Source: Luteimonas sp. 8-5 (GTDB lineage Bacteria > Pseudomonadota > Gammaproteobacteria > Xanthomonadales > Xanthomonadaceae). From it: a stretch of 35,276 nt of DNA. Positions 1 through 6,824 of the stretch are shown piece after piece. Made by a program: the position numbers and the translations under genes. The stretch is from the NCBI RefSeq assembly GCF_029763755.1, contig NZ_JARUVM010000040.1, forward strand, positions 1 through 35,276, given 5' to 3'. The notes under the pieces were generated by a model. The model was not told where the DNA came from and searched no databases. It saw only the letters and a program-made list of their open reading frames with translations. Numbering within the stretch: the first letter of the stretch is position 1; each line of letters starts with the position of its first letter.

Positions 1-719
1 TCGGCCGCGAGCAGGCCGACCACGACCCGGGTATCGGGATGGTCTTCGCGCCCTGAACCTTCGTGCTCCAGGTGCACGACGAAACGCTGCACGCCACCAT
101 CGCGGCCGGCCAGGTAGGCGCCCAGCGCGGCGGTCAGGCGCCGCAGCGGGAACAGCAGCGCCTGCGAACTTTCGACTTCGAAACCCAGTTCGATGCGCAG
201 GTCGAAGCGGTCGGGCGGGGTGTAAGTGGTGAACGGATCGGGGGCGCCGCGCAGGCGGTCCAGGTGGCGCAGCAACCCGGTGCCGAAGCGCTTGCCCAGC
301 GCCTCGCGCGGCGCTGCGAACAGCTGCCCCAGCCGGCGGAGGCCCATCGCGTGCAGGGCGCGCGCATGCGTCGGGTCCAGCCGCGCACGCGACACCGGGA
401 TCCGCTTCAGCGCGGTGTCGAGGGTGGCCGCGTGCACGATCGCCACGCCGTCGTGCATGCCGGCCAACACCCAGGCCGCGCGCGCATTGGGCGCGACCGC
501 GATGCGATGGGCGACGCCGAGCGCTTCCAGGTCCGCGCGCAGGCGCCGTTCGAACATCGGCCACGGTCCGAACAGGCGCAGGCTGGCGGCGATCTCCAGC
601 ACCACGGCGTTGTCGAAGCAGGTGGCGACCTGCGAACTGTAGCGATACGCCCAGGCCGCGAGCAGTTCGCGCCAGCGCGCCGATTCGGAGGCAGGAAGCA
701 GGATGCAGGCCCAGAGCAT
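1..719 (-). CDS. imuB: ImuB, Y-family polymerase-like mutagenesis protein (partial, C-terminus beyond window)
   Basis: About 239 N-terminal codons are present; the reading frame runs off the left edge. The protein starts MLWACILLPASES and continues through LEIAASLRLFGP, AWVLAGMHDGVA and LFPLRRLTAALGAYL, the pattern of ImuB. In catalytic Y-family polymerases the first strand carries an Asp (HVDMD in DinB) and a later motif carries Asp-Glu. Here the first is ILLP and the second region reads LEIAAS, so catalytic acids are not visible. That agrees with the known role of ImuB as an inactive adaptor bridging DnaE2 and the beta clamp. The ATG at 719 lies 10 bases after the imuA stop, so the two are co-transcribed. 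DnaE2 would be expected beyond the edge, by inference from other cassettes. Confidence 0.9.
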   Translation of the reverse strand, partial: MLWACILLPASESARWRELLAAWAYRYSSQVATCFDNAVVLEIAASLRLFGPWPMFERRLRADLEALGVAHRIAVAPNARAAWVLAGMHDGVAIVHAATLDTALKRIPVSRARLDPTHARALHAMGLRRLGQLFAAPREALGKRFGTGLLRHLDRLRGAPDPFTTYTPPDRFDLRIELGFEVESSQALLFPLRRLTAALGAYLAGRDGGVQRFVVHLEHEGSGREDHPDTRVVVGLLAA

Positions 720-729
720 GGCCGTGCCT

Positions 730-1368
730 TCAGGCGTTGCCCGCCGCCGGCATCGGCAGCAGGCGCGCCGGGGCATTGCCGCCGCGGCACTTGAGCACGC
801 GCAACCGCGGCGGCACGCCTTCGATCGCGATGCGCAACGCGGCAGGCGAAGCATTGGCCGCCTCGCGCGATTCCCGGAACACGAAACCCAGCGCGCGCCC
901 GCTGTCGGCGGCGACCTGCAGGCGGCGCAGGGTACGTTCGTCGGCATGCATGCCGCGGGAACGCATCGGCCAGGCCAGCACCGCGCCCACGCAACCCGAA
1001 CGCAGGCATTGCTCGGCGGCCCACAACGCGTCGCGCGCGCCCGCTTCGACCAGGTGCAGATGCGCCAGGTCGACGCCGGCCTGGCGCCAGCCGGCGGGGA
1101 AGGGCAGGTAGGGCGGCGCGACCAGCACCACCGGTTGTGCGGCCTGCGTCAGCCGGGCCAGGGTCGGCAGCAACAGGCGCAGTTCGCCCACGCCGTCGGC
1201 CGGCAGCAACACTTCCGTCAGCGCCGCCTCCGGCCAGCCGCCACCGGGCAGCACGTCGTCCAGCGCCGCATGGCCGGTCGGCATCGCCGTGCGCGGCGGC
1301 GCCACCGGCCGGCCGCGCCACACGCGCTGCGCCGACAGCAATGCATCCAGTGCGAGCACCTGGCCCAT
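730..1368 (-). CDS. imuA: ImuA, translesion synthesis-associated RecA/SulA-like protein
   Basis: A 212-residue protein with the sequence style of ImuA: GHAALDDVLPGGGWP near residues 32-46, then a RecA-like core (ELRLLLPTLARLTQ, VVLVAPPYLPFPAGW) and RTLRRLQVAADSGRALGFVFR. No classical Walker A P-loop is visible, as is usual for the SulA-like form in Proteobacteria. ImuA is required with ImuB and DnaE2 for damage-induced mutagenesis. Its ATG is 10 bases past the lexA stop and its stop is 10 bases before imuB, so the three genes form one tight operon driven from upstream of lexA. Family assignment is confident; the molecular role follows from studies of the cassette in other bacteria. Confidence 0.88.
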   Translation of the reverse strand: MGQVLALDALLSAQRVWRGRPVAPPRTAMPTGHAALDDVLPGGGWPEAALTEVLLPADGVGELRLLLPTLARLTQAAQPVVLVAPPYLPFPAGWRQAGVDLAHLHLVEAGARDALWAAEQCLRSGCVGAVLAWPMRSRGMHADERTLRRLQVAADSGRALGFVFRESREAANASPAALRIAIEGVPPRLRVLKCRGGNAPARLLPMPAAGNA

Positions 1369-1378
1369 GGCGCGGCGC

Positions 1379-2029
1379 TCAGTGACTGCGGACCAGGCCG
1401 CAGTACAGGCCCTCGATCGCGAAGTCCTGGCCCGGCAGCACTTCGATCGGGGCGTAGTCCGGATTGCGCGGCAACAGCGCGATGCGATCGCGTTGCAACC
1501 GCAGGCGCTTGATCGTCAGTTCCTCGTCCAGCCGCGCGACCACCACCTGGCCGTCGCGCGCCTGCGCCTGCCGATGCACGCCGACCAGGTCGCCGTCGAG
1601 GATGCCCTCGTCGCGCATCGAATCGCCGTGCACCCGCAGCAGGTAGTCGGGCTGCAGCGAGAACAGCGCCGGATCCAGCGCCAGCATGCGTTCGACCCCG
1701 GCATCCGCGCCGATTGGTACGCCCGCCGCCACGCGCCCCAGCACCGGCACCTGCAACGTATGGTGGGAGCGGCGGAAGCCGCGAGCCCCGATCCCCTCCG
1801 CAGTCCCCTCCGCCAGCCGGATCCCGCGCGCCTTCCCCGGCAGCAACTCCAGGTAGCCCTTGGCCGCGATCGCCTGCAGGTGTTTCTGCGCCGCCCGCGT
1901 CTGCCGGAAGCCGAATGCCGCGGCGATCTCCGCCCACGTCGGCGGCATCCCGTCGGCCGCGATGCGCTCGCGCACGAACTCCAGGATCGCCCGTTGCCGC
2001 CCGGTCAACTCGTCATGCCCGATCTTCAT
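1379..2029 (-). CDS. lexA: LexA repressor of the imu cassette (LexA2-type)
   Basis: 216 residues from the ATG at 2029, chosen because the canonical N-terminus (ELTGRQRAILEFVRERI, a winged helix-turn-helix) begins there; an ATG 54 bases upstream would add an uncharacteristic tail. The cleavage bond is Ala102-Gly103 in RVAAGVPIG. The self-cleavage dyad is Ser137 (GDSM) and Lys174 (LTIKRL). The inducer is RecA on single-stranded DNA. As first gene of lexA-imuA-imuB it probably represses its own operon. Oddity: residues about 82-89, in the linker between the DNA-binding and protease domains, are encoded by a REP element (1763-1784). A second, global LexA may exist elsewhere in the genome. Confidence 0.93.
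   Translation of the reverse strand: MKIGHDELTGRQRAILEFVRERIAADGMPPTWAEIAAAFGFRQTRAAQKHLQAIAAKGYLELLPGKARGIRLAEGTAEGIGARGFRRSHHTLQVPVLGRVAAGVPIGADAGVERMLALDPALFSLQPDYLLRVHGDSMRDEGILDGDLVGVHRQAQARDGQVVVARLDEELTIKRLRLQRDRIALLPRNPDYAPIEVLPGQDFAIEGLYCGLVRSH
1763..1784 (+). repeat. REP element inside the lexA reading frame
   Basis: GTGG head followed by the hairpin GCGGC-GGAA-GCCGC, the same unit found at 15848, 27053 and (inverted) 11847, 27088 and 30314. It lies within lexA and is read in frame as part of the interdomain linker (GFRRSHH on the minus strand). Confidence 0.8.
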
Positions 2030-2042
2030 GGTCGCAATTTTA

Positions 2043-2058
2043 GTACCTATGCAGGCAC
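2043..2058. promoter_or_regulatory. Candidate LexA operator upstream of lexA-imuAB
   Basis: A 16-base near-palindrome, GTACCT-ATGC-AGGCAC, whose arms match at 5 of 6 positions, 13 bases upstream of the lexA ATG. The adjoining TTAGTA (2039-2044 on the plus strand) resembles the half-site of Xanthomonas LexA boxes. The location fits an autoregulatory operator overlapping the promoter. No footprint or multi-gene alignment supports it here. Confidence 0.4.
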
Positions 2059-2123
2059 ACGCCCGCACCCGCAACCAATTCAACCCCTTACGGGTCTCAC
2101 CTAAAGAGATACCTCAAACGCAG

Positions 2124-2271
2124 GACGCGGATAACGCGGATGGAAGAGCGGATCAACGCGGATAAAGCCAAGAAGAATGGGTATGCGGCCACTGGAGCCG
2201 GTCGCCACGGCCCACTACAGCTCTATCCGCGTTGATCGGCCTTTATATCCGCGTAGATCCGCGTCAAAAAA
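2124..2271 (-). repeat. GCGGAT-arm repeat element, copy A
   Basis: An element of about 150 bases with arms rich in GACGCGGAT / ACGCGGAT on one side and ATCCGCGTT / GATCCGCGTC on the other. It lies in the gap between the 3' end of fpr and the lexA promoter region. Compared as reverse complement with copies B (5463-5616) and C (17843-17993), the arms and patches of the central ~60 bases are alike (GATAGAGC, GTGGG/GTGGC, GGCGAC, CCATTCTTCTTGGCTTTATCC-like). Its outer end is 18 bases from the fpr stop. Confidence 0.85.
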
Positions 2272-2288
2272 GAGCTTGCCCGCCGCGA

Positions 2289-3098
2289 TCATTTCTCGAC
2301 GAAGGCGCGTTCGAAGACGTAGTGGCCGGGGGTGCCGATGCGGGGGGAGGCGGTGAAGCCGCGGCCGTCGAGGAGGGCGCGGAAGTCGGCCAGCATGCCC
2401 GGGCTGCCGCACAGCATCGCGCGGTCGTGGTCCGGGTCCAGCGGCGGCAGGCCCAGGTCGGCCATCATCTGCCCGCTGGCCATCAGGTCGGTGAGGCGGC
2501 CGCGGTGGCGGCGGCCTTCGTGCACGAAATCCTCCCGCGTCACCGCCGGGTAGTAGTGCAGGCGGCCACGCACGAGCTCGCCCAGGAACTCGTGCTCGGG
2601 CAGCACCTGGGTGATCTCGTCGCGATAGCACAGGTCGCTGGCCTGGCGCACGCCATGGCACAGCACCACGTGTTCGAAGCGTTCCCAGGTCTCCGGATCC
2701 TTGATGATCGACAGCCACGGCGCGAAGCCGGTGCCGGTGCCCAGCAGGTACAGGTTGCGGCCCGGGTGCAGGTCGTGGACCAGCAGCGTGCCGGTGGGCT
2801 TGCGCCCGACCAGGACCTTGTCGCCGGGCTTGACGTGCTGCAGGCGCGAGGTCAGCGCGCCGTCGGGCACCTTGATGCTGAAAAACTCCAGCTGCTCTTC
2901 CCAGCTGGCGCTGGCGATCGAGTACGCGCGCAGCAACGGCTTCGTCGAGCCGTCGGGCTGCGGGATCTCCAGGCCCAGCATCACGAACTGGCCGCTGGTG
3001 AAGCGCAGCCCGGGATCGCGGGTCGTGGTGAAGCTGAAGTAGTCGTCCGTCCAGTGGCGGACGTCCAGCACGGTTTCGGTGCCGAAGGCGGAGGACAT
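2289..3098 (-). CDS. fpr: Ferredoxin/flavodoxin--NADP(+) reductase
   Basis: 269 residues, the usual length of the bacterial Fpr subclass. The FAD-binding motif RAYS is at residues 57-60, the NADP-site glycine loop LGTGTGFAPW at about 119-128, and the second nucleotide motif CGSPGM at 230-235. The C-terminus ends YVFERAFVEK, typical of proteins whose aromatic residue stacks on the flavin near the end. It transfers electrons between NADPH and ferredoxin or flavodoxin in the cytosol, supporting Fe-S biogenesis and oxidative-stress repair. It follows ubiB on the same strand with a 48-base gap that holds a TACAAT box, so it may have its own promoter. Repeat copy A lies just beyond its stop. Confidence 0.95.
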   Translation of the reverse strand: MSSAFGTETVLDVRHWTDDYFSFTTTRDPGLRFTSGQFVMLGLEIPQPDGSTKPLLRAYSIASASWEEQLEFFSIKVPDGALTSRLQHVKPGDKVLVGRKPTGTLLVHDLHPGRNLYLLGTGTGFAPWLSIIKDPETWERFEHVVLCHGVRQASDLCYRDEITQVLPEHEFLGELVRGRLHYYPAVTREDFVHEGRRHRGRLTDLMASGQMMADLGLPPLDPDHDRAMLCGSPGMLADFRALLDGRGFTASPRIGTPGHYVFERAFVEK

Positions 3099-3128
3099 GC
3101 GGCGTGGGGGAGTTGTGCGGAAACCCCT

Positions 3129-3134
3129 ATTGTA
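3129..3134 (-). promoter_or_regulatory. Candidate -10 box of fpr
   Basis: TACAAT on the minus strand, 30 bases upstream of the fpr ATG in the ubiB-fpr gap. No convincing -35 hexamer is visible at 16-18 bases, so this is only a candidate. Confidence 0.35.
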
Positions 3135-3146
3135 TCGGTTGGGGCC

Positions 3147-4826
3147 CTACCGCGGTCCCCGTTCCTCCCGCGGCTTGGCCTTGCGGTCGCCCAGCAGGGC
3201 GCTGAGCACGATGGCCAGGCCCAGTCCGGCGCCGACCAGGAACAGCACCAGGGCGATGGCCGGATAGCCGAACAGGCGGGCGTCGGTGTCGACCCGCATC
3301 ATCATCGCCGAGGCCACGATCAGCGCGGCGGTGACCAGGCCGGCGCTGATCCGGTTGGCGATCTTCTGCAGGCTCTCCATCAGCGGCGAGTCGGCCAGGC
3401 CGTCGACGCGCACCTGCATGCGGTTCTCCGACAACAACGACAGCAGGTCGGAAATCTTGCGCGGCGAGTCGCGCAGCAGCGCCTGTACCTCCATAAGTTC
3501 GCTGGCGATGTTGGACGGCGACAGCGACTTCTTCAGCCGTTCGCGCATGACGTGCTCGAGGTGGCGCTCGACCACGCGCTTGACGTCGAGTTCCGGGTCG
3601 AGCGCATCGGACACCTGCTCCAGGTTGAGCAGGGTCTTGCCCAGCAGGCTCAGCTCCGGCGGCGAACGCAGGCCGGAGGCGGTCGACAATGCGACCAGTT
3701 CCAGCATCAGCCGGCCTTCGGATTGCGAACCCGAGCGGCTGTGCGCGGCATAGCGCGCGACCATCTGCCCGACTTCGCGCATGAAGCGCTCCTCGTCGTA
3801 CGACTCCAGGCGCGTGCCCATGGCGATGGTTTCGCAGGCGACTTCCTCGCCGCGGCCGTCGACCGCGGCGAACAGCAGCTTGAGCAGGCGCTCGCGCTGG
3901 CGCGGCGGCACGTGCGCGATCATGCCCAGGTCGAACAGGGCCAGGCGACCGTCGCCGGTGAGCAGCAGGTTCCCCGGGTGCGGGTCGGCGTGGATCTCGC
4001 CGTGCACGAACACCTGGTCCAGGTAGCCGCGCACCAGCGCCGAGGCCAGGCGCGACAGATCGTGCTCGGTGCGGTGCAGGCCGCTGATCGCGGTGACCTT
4101 GGTGCCGTGCACCAGCTGCATGGTCAGCACCCGGGTCGCGGTGTAGTCCCACAGCGGGGCGGGCACGAACAGCTCGCGGTACTCGCGCAGGTGCTGGCCG
4201 AAGCGTTCCAGGTTCTCGGCCTCGGCGCGATAGTCGAGTTCGGCCATCAGGGTCTTGCGGAACTCGTGCACCCAGTCGGCGAAGTGCACGCGCCGGCCCA
4301 GGTCGGTGAGGCGGTCGGCCTTGCCGGCCATCGCGGCCAGCGCGTCGAGGTCGGCGCGGATCTGTTCGGCCACGCCCGGGCGCTGCACCTTCACCGCCAC
4401 CGGATAGCCGTCGCGCAGCGTCGCGCGGTGCACCTGGGCCAGCGACGCGCAACCCAGCGGTTCCGGGTCGAAGCTGGCGAACAGCTTGTTCAGGCGCGCG
4501 CCCAGCGCTTCCTCGATGGTGGTGCGCACCTCGTCGAAGGGAATGGGCGCGACGTCGTCCTGCATGCGTTCCAGCGCGGCGATGTAGGCGGCCGGCACCA
4601 TGTCGGGGCGCGTGGACAGCGCCTGGCCGATCTTGACGAAGGTCGGGCCCAGCGCCTCGAGGTCGTCGACGAATTCCTCCGGCTTGCCGGCGGTCGGAGG
4701 CGGCTCGTCGCCGGGCGCGGGCACGACGTCCAGGTCGAGCCCGGTGAACACGCCGGCGCTGCGGTACTTGAGCAGGAAGCGCAGGATCTGCGCCGATCGG
4801 GCCAGGCCGTGGTTGCCTTCGGTCAT
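3147..4826 (-). CDS. UbiB/ABC1 (AarF) family atypical kinase
   Basis: 559 residues. Family hallmarks: KIGQ at 65-68 in the N-terminal extension; the Ala/Gly loop variant GCASLAQVHRA at 125-135, replacing a normal P-loop; the lysine in VAVKVQRPG (Lys146); the catalytic loop HADPHPGN at 279-286; and the metal-binding DLG at 299-301. Two hydrophobic segments lie at the C-terminus (about 495-550), a membrane anchor as in UbiB. Family members support ubiquinone biosynthesis or lipid homeostasis through ATPase-like activity. No other ubi genes are adjacent, so a housekeeping UbiB or a paralogue cannot be separated. It is divergent from the DUF488 gene across 98 bases. Confidence 0.88.
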   Translation of the reverse strand: MTEGNHGLARSAQILRFLLKYRSAGVFTGLDLDVVPAPGDEPPPTAGKPEEFVDDLEALGPTFVKIGQALSTRPDMVPAAYIAALERMQDDVAPIPFDEVRTTIEEALGARLNKLFASFDPEPLGCASLAQVHRATLRDGYPVAVKVQRPGVAEQIRADLDALAAMAGKADRLTDLGRRVHFADWVHEFRKTLMAELDYRAEAENLERFGQHLREYRELFVPAPLWDYTATRVLTMQLVHGTKVTAISGLHRTEHDLSRLASALVRGYLDQVFVHGEIHADPHPGNLLLTGDGRLALFDLGMIAHVPPRQRERLLKLLFAAVDGRGEEVACETIAMGTRLESYDEERFMREVGQMVARYAAHSRSGSQSEGRLMLELVALSTASGLRSPPELSLLGKTLLNLEQVSDALDPELDVKRVVERHLEHVMRERLKKSLSPSNIASELMEVQALLRDSPRKISDLLSLLSENRMQVRVDGLADSPLMESLQKIANRISAGLVTAALIVASAMMMRVDTDARLFGYPAIALVLFLVGAGLGLAIVLSALLGDRKAKPREERGPR

Positions 4827-4924
4827 GTCGGGGTCCGGATGTGGGCGCCGTCTGGCGGCATCGCATCCAGCCTAGTCGCGGCCGCGTCAAGGCGGCTTCA
4901 TCGCCACGCTGGCATCCTGAACCC

Positions 4925-5455
4925 ATGGAGGTCGAAACCGGCACGCTGTGGACGATCGGTCATTCCACCCGCCCATGGGAGGACTTCGTGGCGCTGCTTG
5001 GGGAGAACGCGATCGCCTGCCTGGTGGACGTGCGTCGCTTCGCCGGGTCCAGGCGCAATCCGCAGTATTCGCCGCAGGCGATGGCGCCGGCGCTGGCCGG
5101 CGAGGGGATCGACTACCTGCCGATGCCGGCCCTGGGCGGACGCCGCGACCCGGCCGCGGATTCGCCGAACGGCGCCTGGCGGGTAGCGGCGTTCCGCGGT
5201 TACGCCGACTACATGGCCACGCCGGAATTCGTGCAGGCGCGCGAACGCTTGATGCAACAGGCGCTGCGCGCACGCACCGCGGTGGTGTGCGCCGAAGCCG
5301 TGTGGTGGCGCTGCCACCGCCGCCTCATCGCCGACGACTTCACCGCCCGCGGCTGGCAGGTCCTGCACATCATGTCCCCCGGCAAGACCCCCACCCACGA
5401 CCTCAACGAAGCCGCCCGCCTGATCGACGACGTCCTCCGCTATCCGCCGGCGTAG
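4925..5455 (+). CDS. DUF488 domain-containing protein
   Basis: 176 residues from the ATG at 4925. The family signature is clear: LWTIGHSTRPWEDFVALL at the start, LVDVRRFAGSRRNPQYS, then YLPMPALGGRR, YADYMATPEF and, near the end, VVCAEAVWWRCHRRLIAD followed by GWQVLHI. DUF488 proteins are about this size and have no settled function; conserved Arg, Cys, Trp and His residues suggest a binding or catalytic site. An upstream in-frame ATG at 4841 would add 28 residues lacking conservation and overlapping the divergent ubiB promoter region, so it was not chosen. Repeat copy B begins 7 bases after its stop. Confidence 0.88.
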   Translation: MEVETGTLWTIGHSTRPWEDFVALLGENAIACLVDVRRFAGSRRNPQYSPQAMAPALAGEGIDYLPMPALGGRRDPAADSPNGAWRVAAFRGYADYMATPEFVQARERLMQQALRARTAVVCAEAVWWRCHRRLIADDFTARGWQVLHIMSPGKTPTHDLNEAARLIDDVLRYPPA

Positions 5456-5462
5456 GAAGGTC

Positions 5463-5616
5463 TTTTTTGACGCGGATCAACGCGGATAAAAAACGGATTC
5501 ACGCGGATAGAGCGGGAGTGGCTTGGGGCGACTTGCCATCAGTTGCTTCAACCCATTTCTCTTGGCTTTATCCGTGTTGATCCGCCTTCCTGATCCGCGT
5601 TGATCCGCGTCAAAAA
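5463..5616 (+). repeat. GCGGAT-arm repeat element, copy B
   Basis: The cleanest copy. It begins TTTTTT-GACGCGGATCAACG and ends with the exact reverse complement CGTTGATCCGCGTC-AAAAA, so the outer ~24 bases on each side pair perfectly. Inside are further GCGGAT (left) and ATCCGC (right) units and a central stretch of about 60 bases shared in part with copies A and C. It fills the gap between two convergent genes (DUF488 and NYN) and could act as a bidirectional terminator. Confidence 0.9.
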
Positions 5617-5622
5617 CAACCC

Positions 5623-6378
5623 TCACTTGCTGCGGATATAGATGTTGCTGGTCTTGCCGTCGGGGCTGGTGCGGTCTTCGACGAGATAGCCGGGGTGGGC
5701 GGCGACGAGGTCCTTGAGTTTGCGGAAGCCCCAGTTGCGCGGGTCGAAGTCCGAGGCCAGGCGCACAAGGTTGTTGCCTACCGCGCCCAGGTGCGCCCAG
5801 CCGCTGTCGTCGGAGGCGGCGTCGACCGCCTCGCGCAACAGGCCGTCGAGGCGGCGGTCGCGCTTGGGCCTGGCCTTCTTCGCCGCCGGCTTCTTTTCCT
5901 TGCCTTCGCCGGCGTCGTGGCCGTTGCCCTCGTCGACGTCGAAATTCTCGGTGTAGACGAACTTGTCGCAGGCCGCGACGAAGGCCTTGGGCGTCTTCTC
6001 CTCGCCGAAGCCGTACACCGTCAGGCCCTGCTCGCGGATGCGCGCGGCCAGGCGGGTGAAGTCGCTGTCGCTGGAAACGATGCAGAAACCGTCGAGGTTG
6101 CCGGCGTACATCAGGTCCATCGCGTCGATGATCAGCGCGCTGTCGGTGGCGTTCTTGCCGGTGGTGTAGTTGAACTGCTGGATCGGCGTGATCGAGTGGG
6201 TGAGCAGGCCGTCCTTCCAGCTGCCCAAATGGCCCGAGGTCCAGTTGCCGTAGGCGCGGCGCACGCTGGCGTTGCCGAGCTTGGCGATCTCGGCCAGCAA
6301 CTGCGGCAGGCGCGCCGGGTTGGCGTTGTCGGCGTCGATCAGGATGGCGAGGCGGGGAACGCGGCTGGGACCGGCCAT
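5623..6378 (-). CDS. NYN ribonuclease-like domain plus OST-HTH/LOTUS domain protein
   Basis: 251 residues. The N-terminal NYN (PIN-like) domain has acidic residues at LIDADN (Asp15, Asp17), NATDSALIIDAMD (Asp79, Asp85) and SSDSDF (Asp104, Asp106), the usual metal-binding set. A Lys-rich linker (about 150-175, GKEKKPAAKKARPKR) leads to a C-terminal winged helix (LLREAVDAASDDSGWAHLG to SNIYIRSK) of the OST-HTH/LOTUS type, which binds RNA. The pair suggests an RNA-directed nuclease of the LabA/MARF1-like group. The ATG at 6378 was chosen because GGAGG sits 5 bases before it; ATGs further upstream precede that site. It is the last gene of the TerB-ABC-BON-NYN run and ends 7 bases from repeat copy B. 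Confidence 0.88.
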   Translation of the reverse strand: MAGPSRVPRLAILIDADNANPARLPQLLAEIAKLGNASVRRAYGNWTSGHLGSWKDGLLTHSITPIQQFNYTTGKNATDSALIIDAMDLMYAGNLDGFCIVSSDSDFTRLAARIREQGLTVYGFGEEKTPKAFVAACDKFVYTENFDVDEGNGHDAGEGKEKKPAAKKARPKRDRRLDGLLREAVDAASDDSGWAHLGAVGNNLVRLASDFDPRNWGFRKLKDLVAAHPGYLVEDRTSPDGKTSNIYIRSK

Positions 6379-6422
6379 TTGGACCTCCATGGTTCCGCGC
6401 ACCATAACCGACCTGGCTGGAC

Positions 6423-6773
6423 TCAGTCGCGGCCCTGGCGCACCGCCTTGCCCGGCGGCCCGCCGGAAGCGGAGCCGTCGTCGACGCGGATCCGGTTGCG
6501 CACGTCGCGCACGCCGCTGGCCGCGGCGGCAAGATCCTCGGCCCGATGTTTCATCGCGCGCGAAGGCACGTTGCCGGTGAGGATGGCGATGCCGCCGTCG
6601 ACCTGGAGCAGGATCTGGCTGGCGTCGAGGCTGTCGTCCTCGGTCAGCCTGTCGACGATGTCGTCGGCGATGCTGGCGTCGGGGCGCACGTATCCGGCCG
6701 GGCCCTTGCCGCGGTGGCTCGTCACCGACGGCAAGCCGTTGTAGAGGTTCTCGCGCGATTGCTGCCTGGCCAT
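6423..6773 (-). CDS. BON-domain protein
   Basis: 116 residues. The central part (SIADDIVDRLTEDDSLDASQILLQVDGGIAILTGNVPSRAMKHRAEDLAAAASGVRDVRNRIRV) is one BON domain, with the typical G-x-x-x-L-x-G-x-V turn. BON domains bind phospholipid surfaces or other hydrophobic ligands. Unlike OsmY there is no signal peptide: the protein starts MARQQSRENLYN, so it is probably cytoplasmic. CAGGAGC lies just upstream of the ATG. It sits 51 bases after the ABC exporter and 44 bases before the NYN gene. Confidence 0.85.
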   Translation of the reverse strand: MARQQSRENLYNGLPSVTSHRGKGPAGYVRPDASIADDIVDRLTEDDSLDASQILLQVDGGIAILTGNVPSRAMKHRAEDLAAAASGVRDVRNRIRVDDGSASGGPPGKAVRQGRD

Positions 6774-6824
6774 GGGGGGCTCCTGCGTGGGGGGATGCCC
6801 GGAGCCTAGGACAGCCGGCGTGAA

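Noticed and set aside
1986-2083. LexA start at 2083
   Set aside because: The added 18 residues do not match LexA N-termini and would place the candidate operator inside the coding region.
2232-5186. 984-codon open frame opposite fpr and ubiB
   Set aside because: Composition (Gln, His, Val, Arg rich, no domains) is the usual antisense shadow of high-GC genes; the opposite strand holds two clear families.
5463-5616. CRISPR array or tandem repeats
   Set aside because: The repeated GCGGAT units are short and arranged as inverted arms, with no regular spacers.
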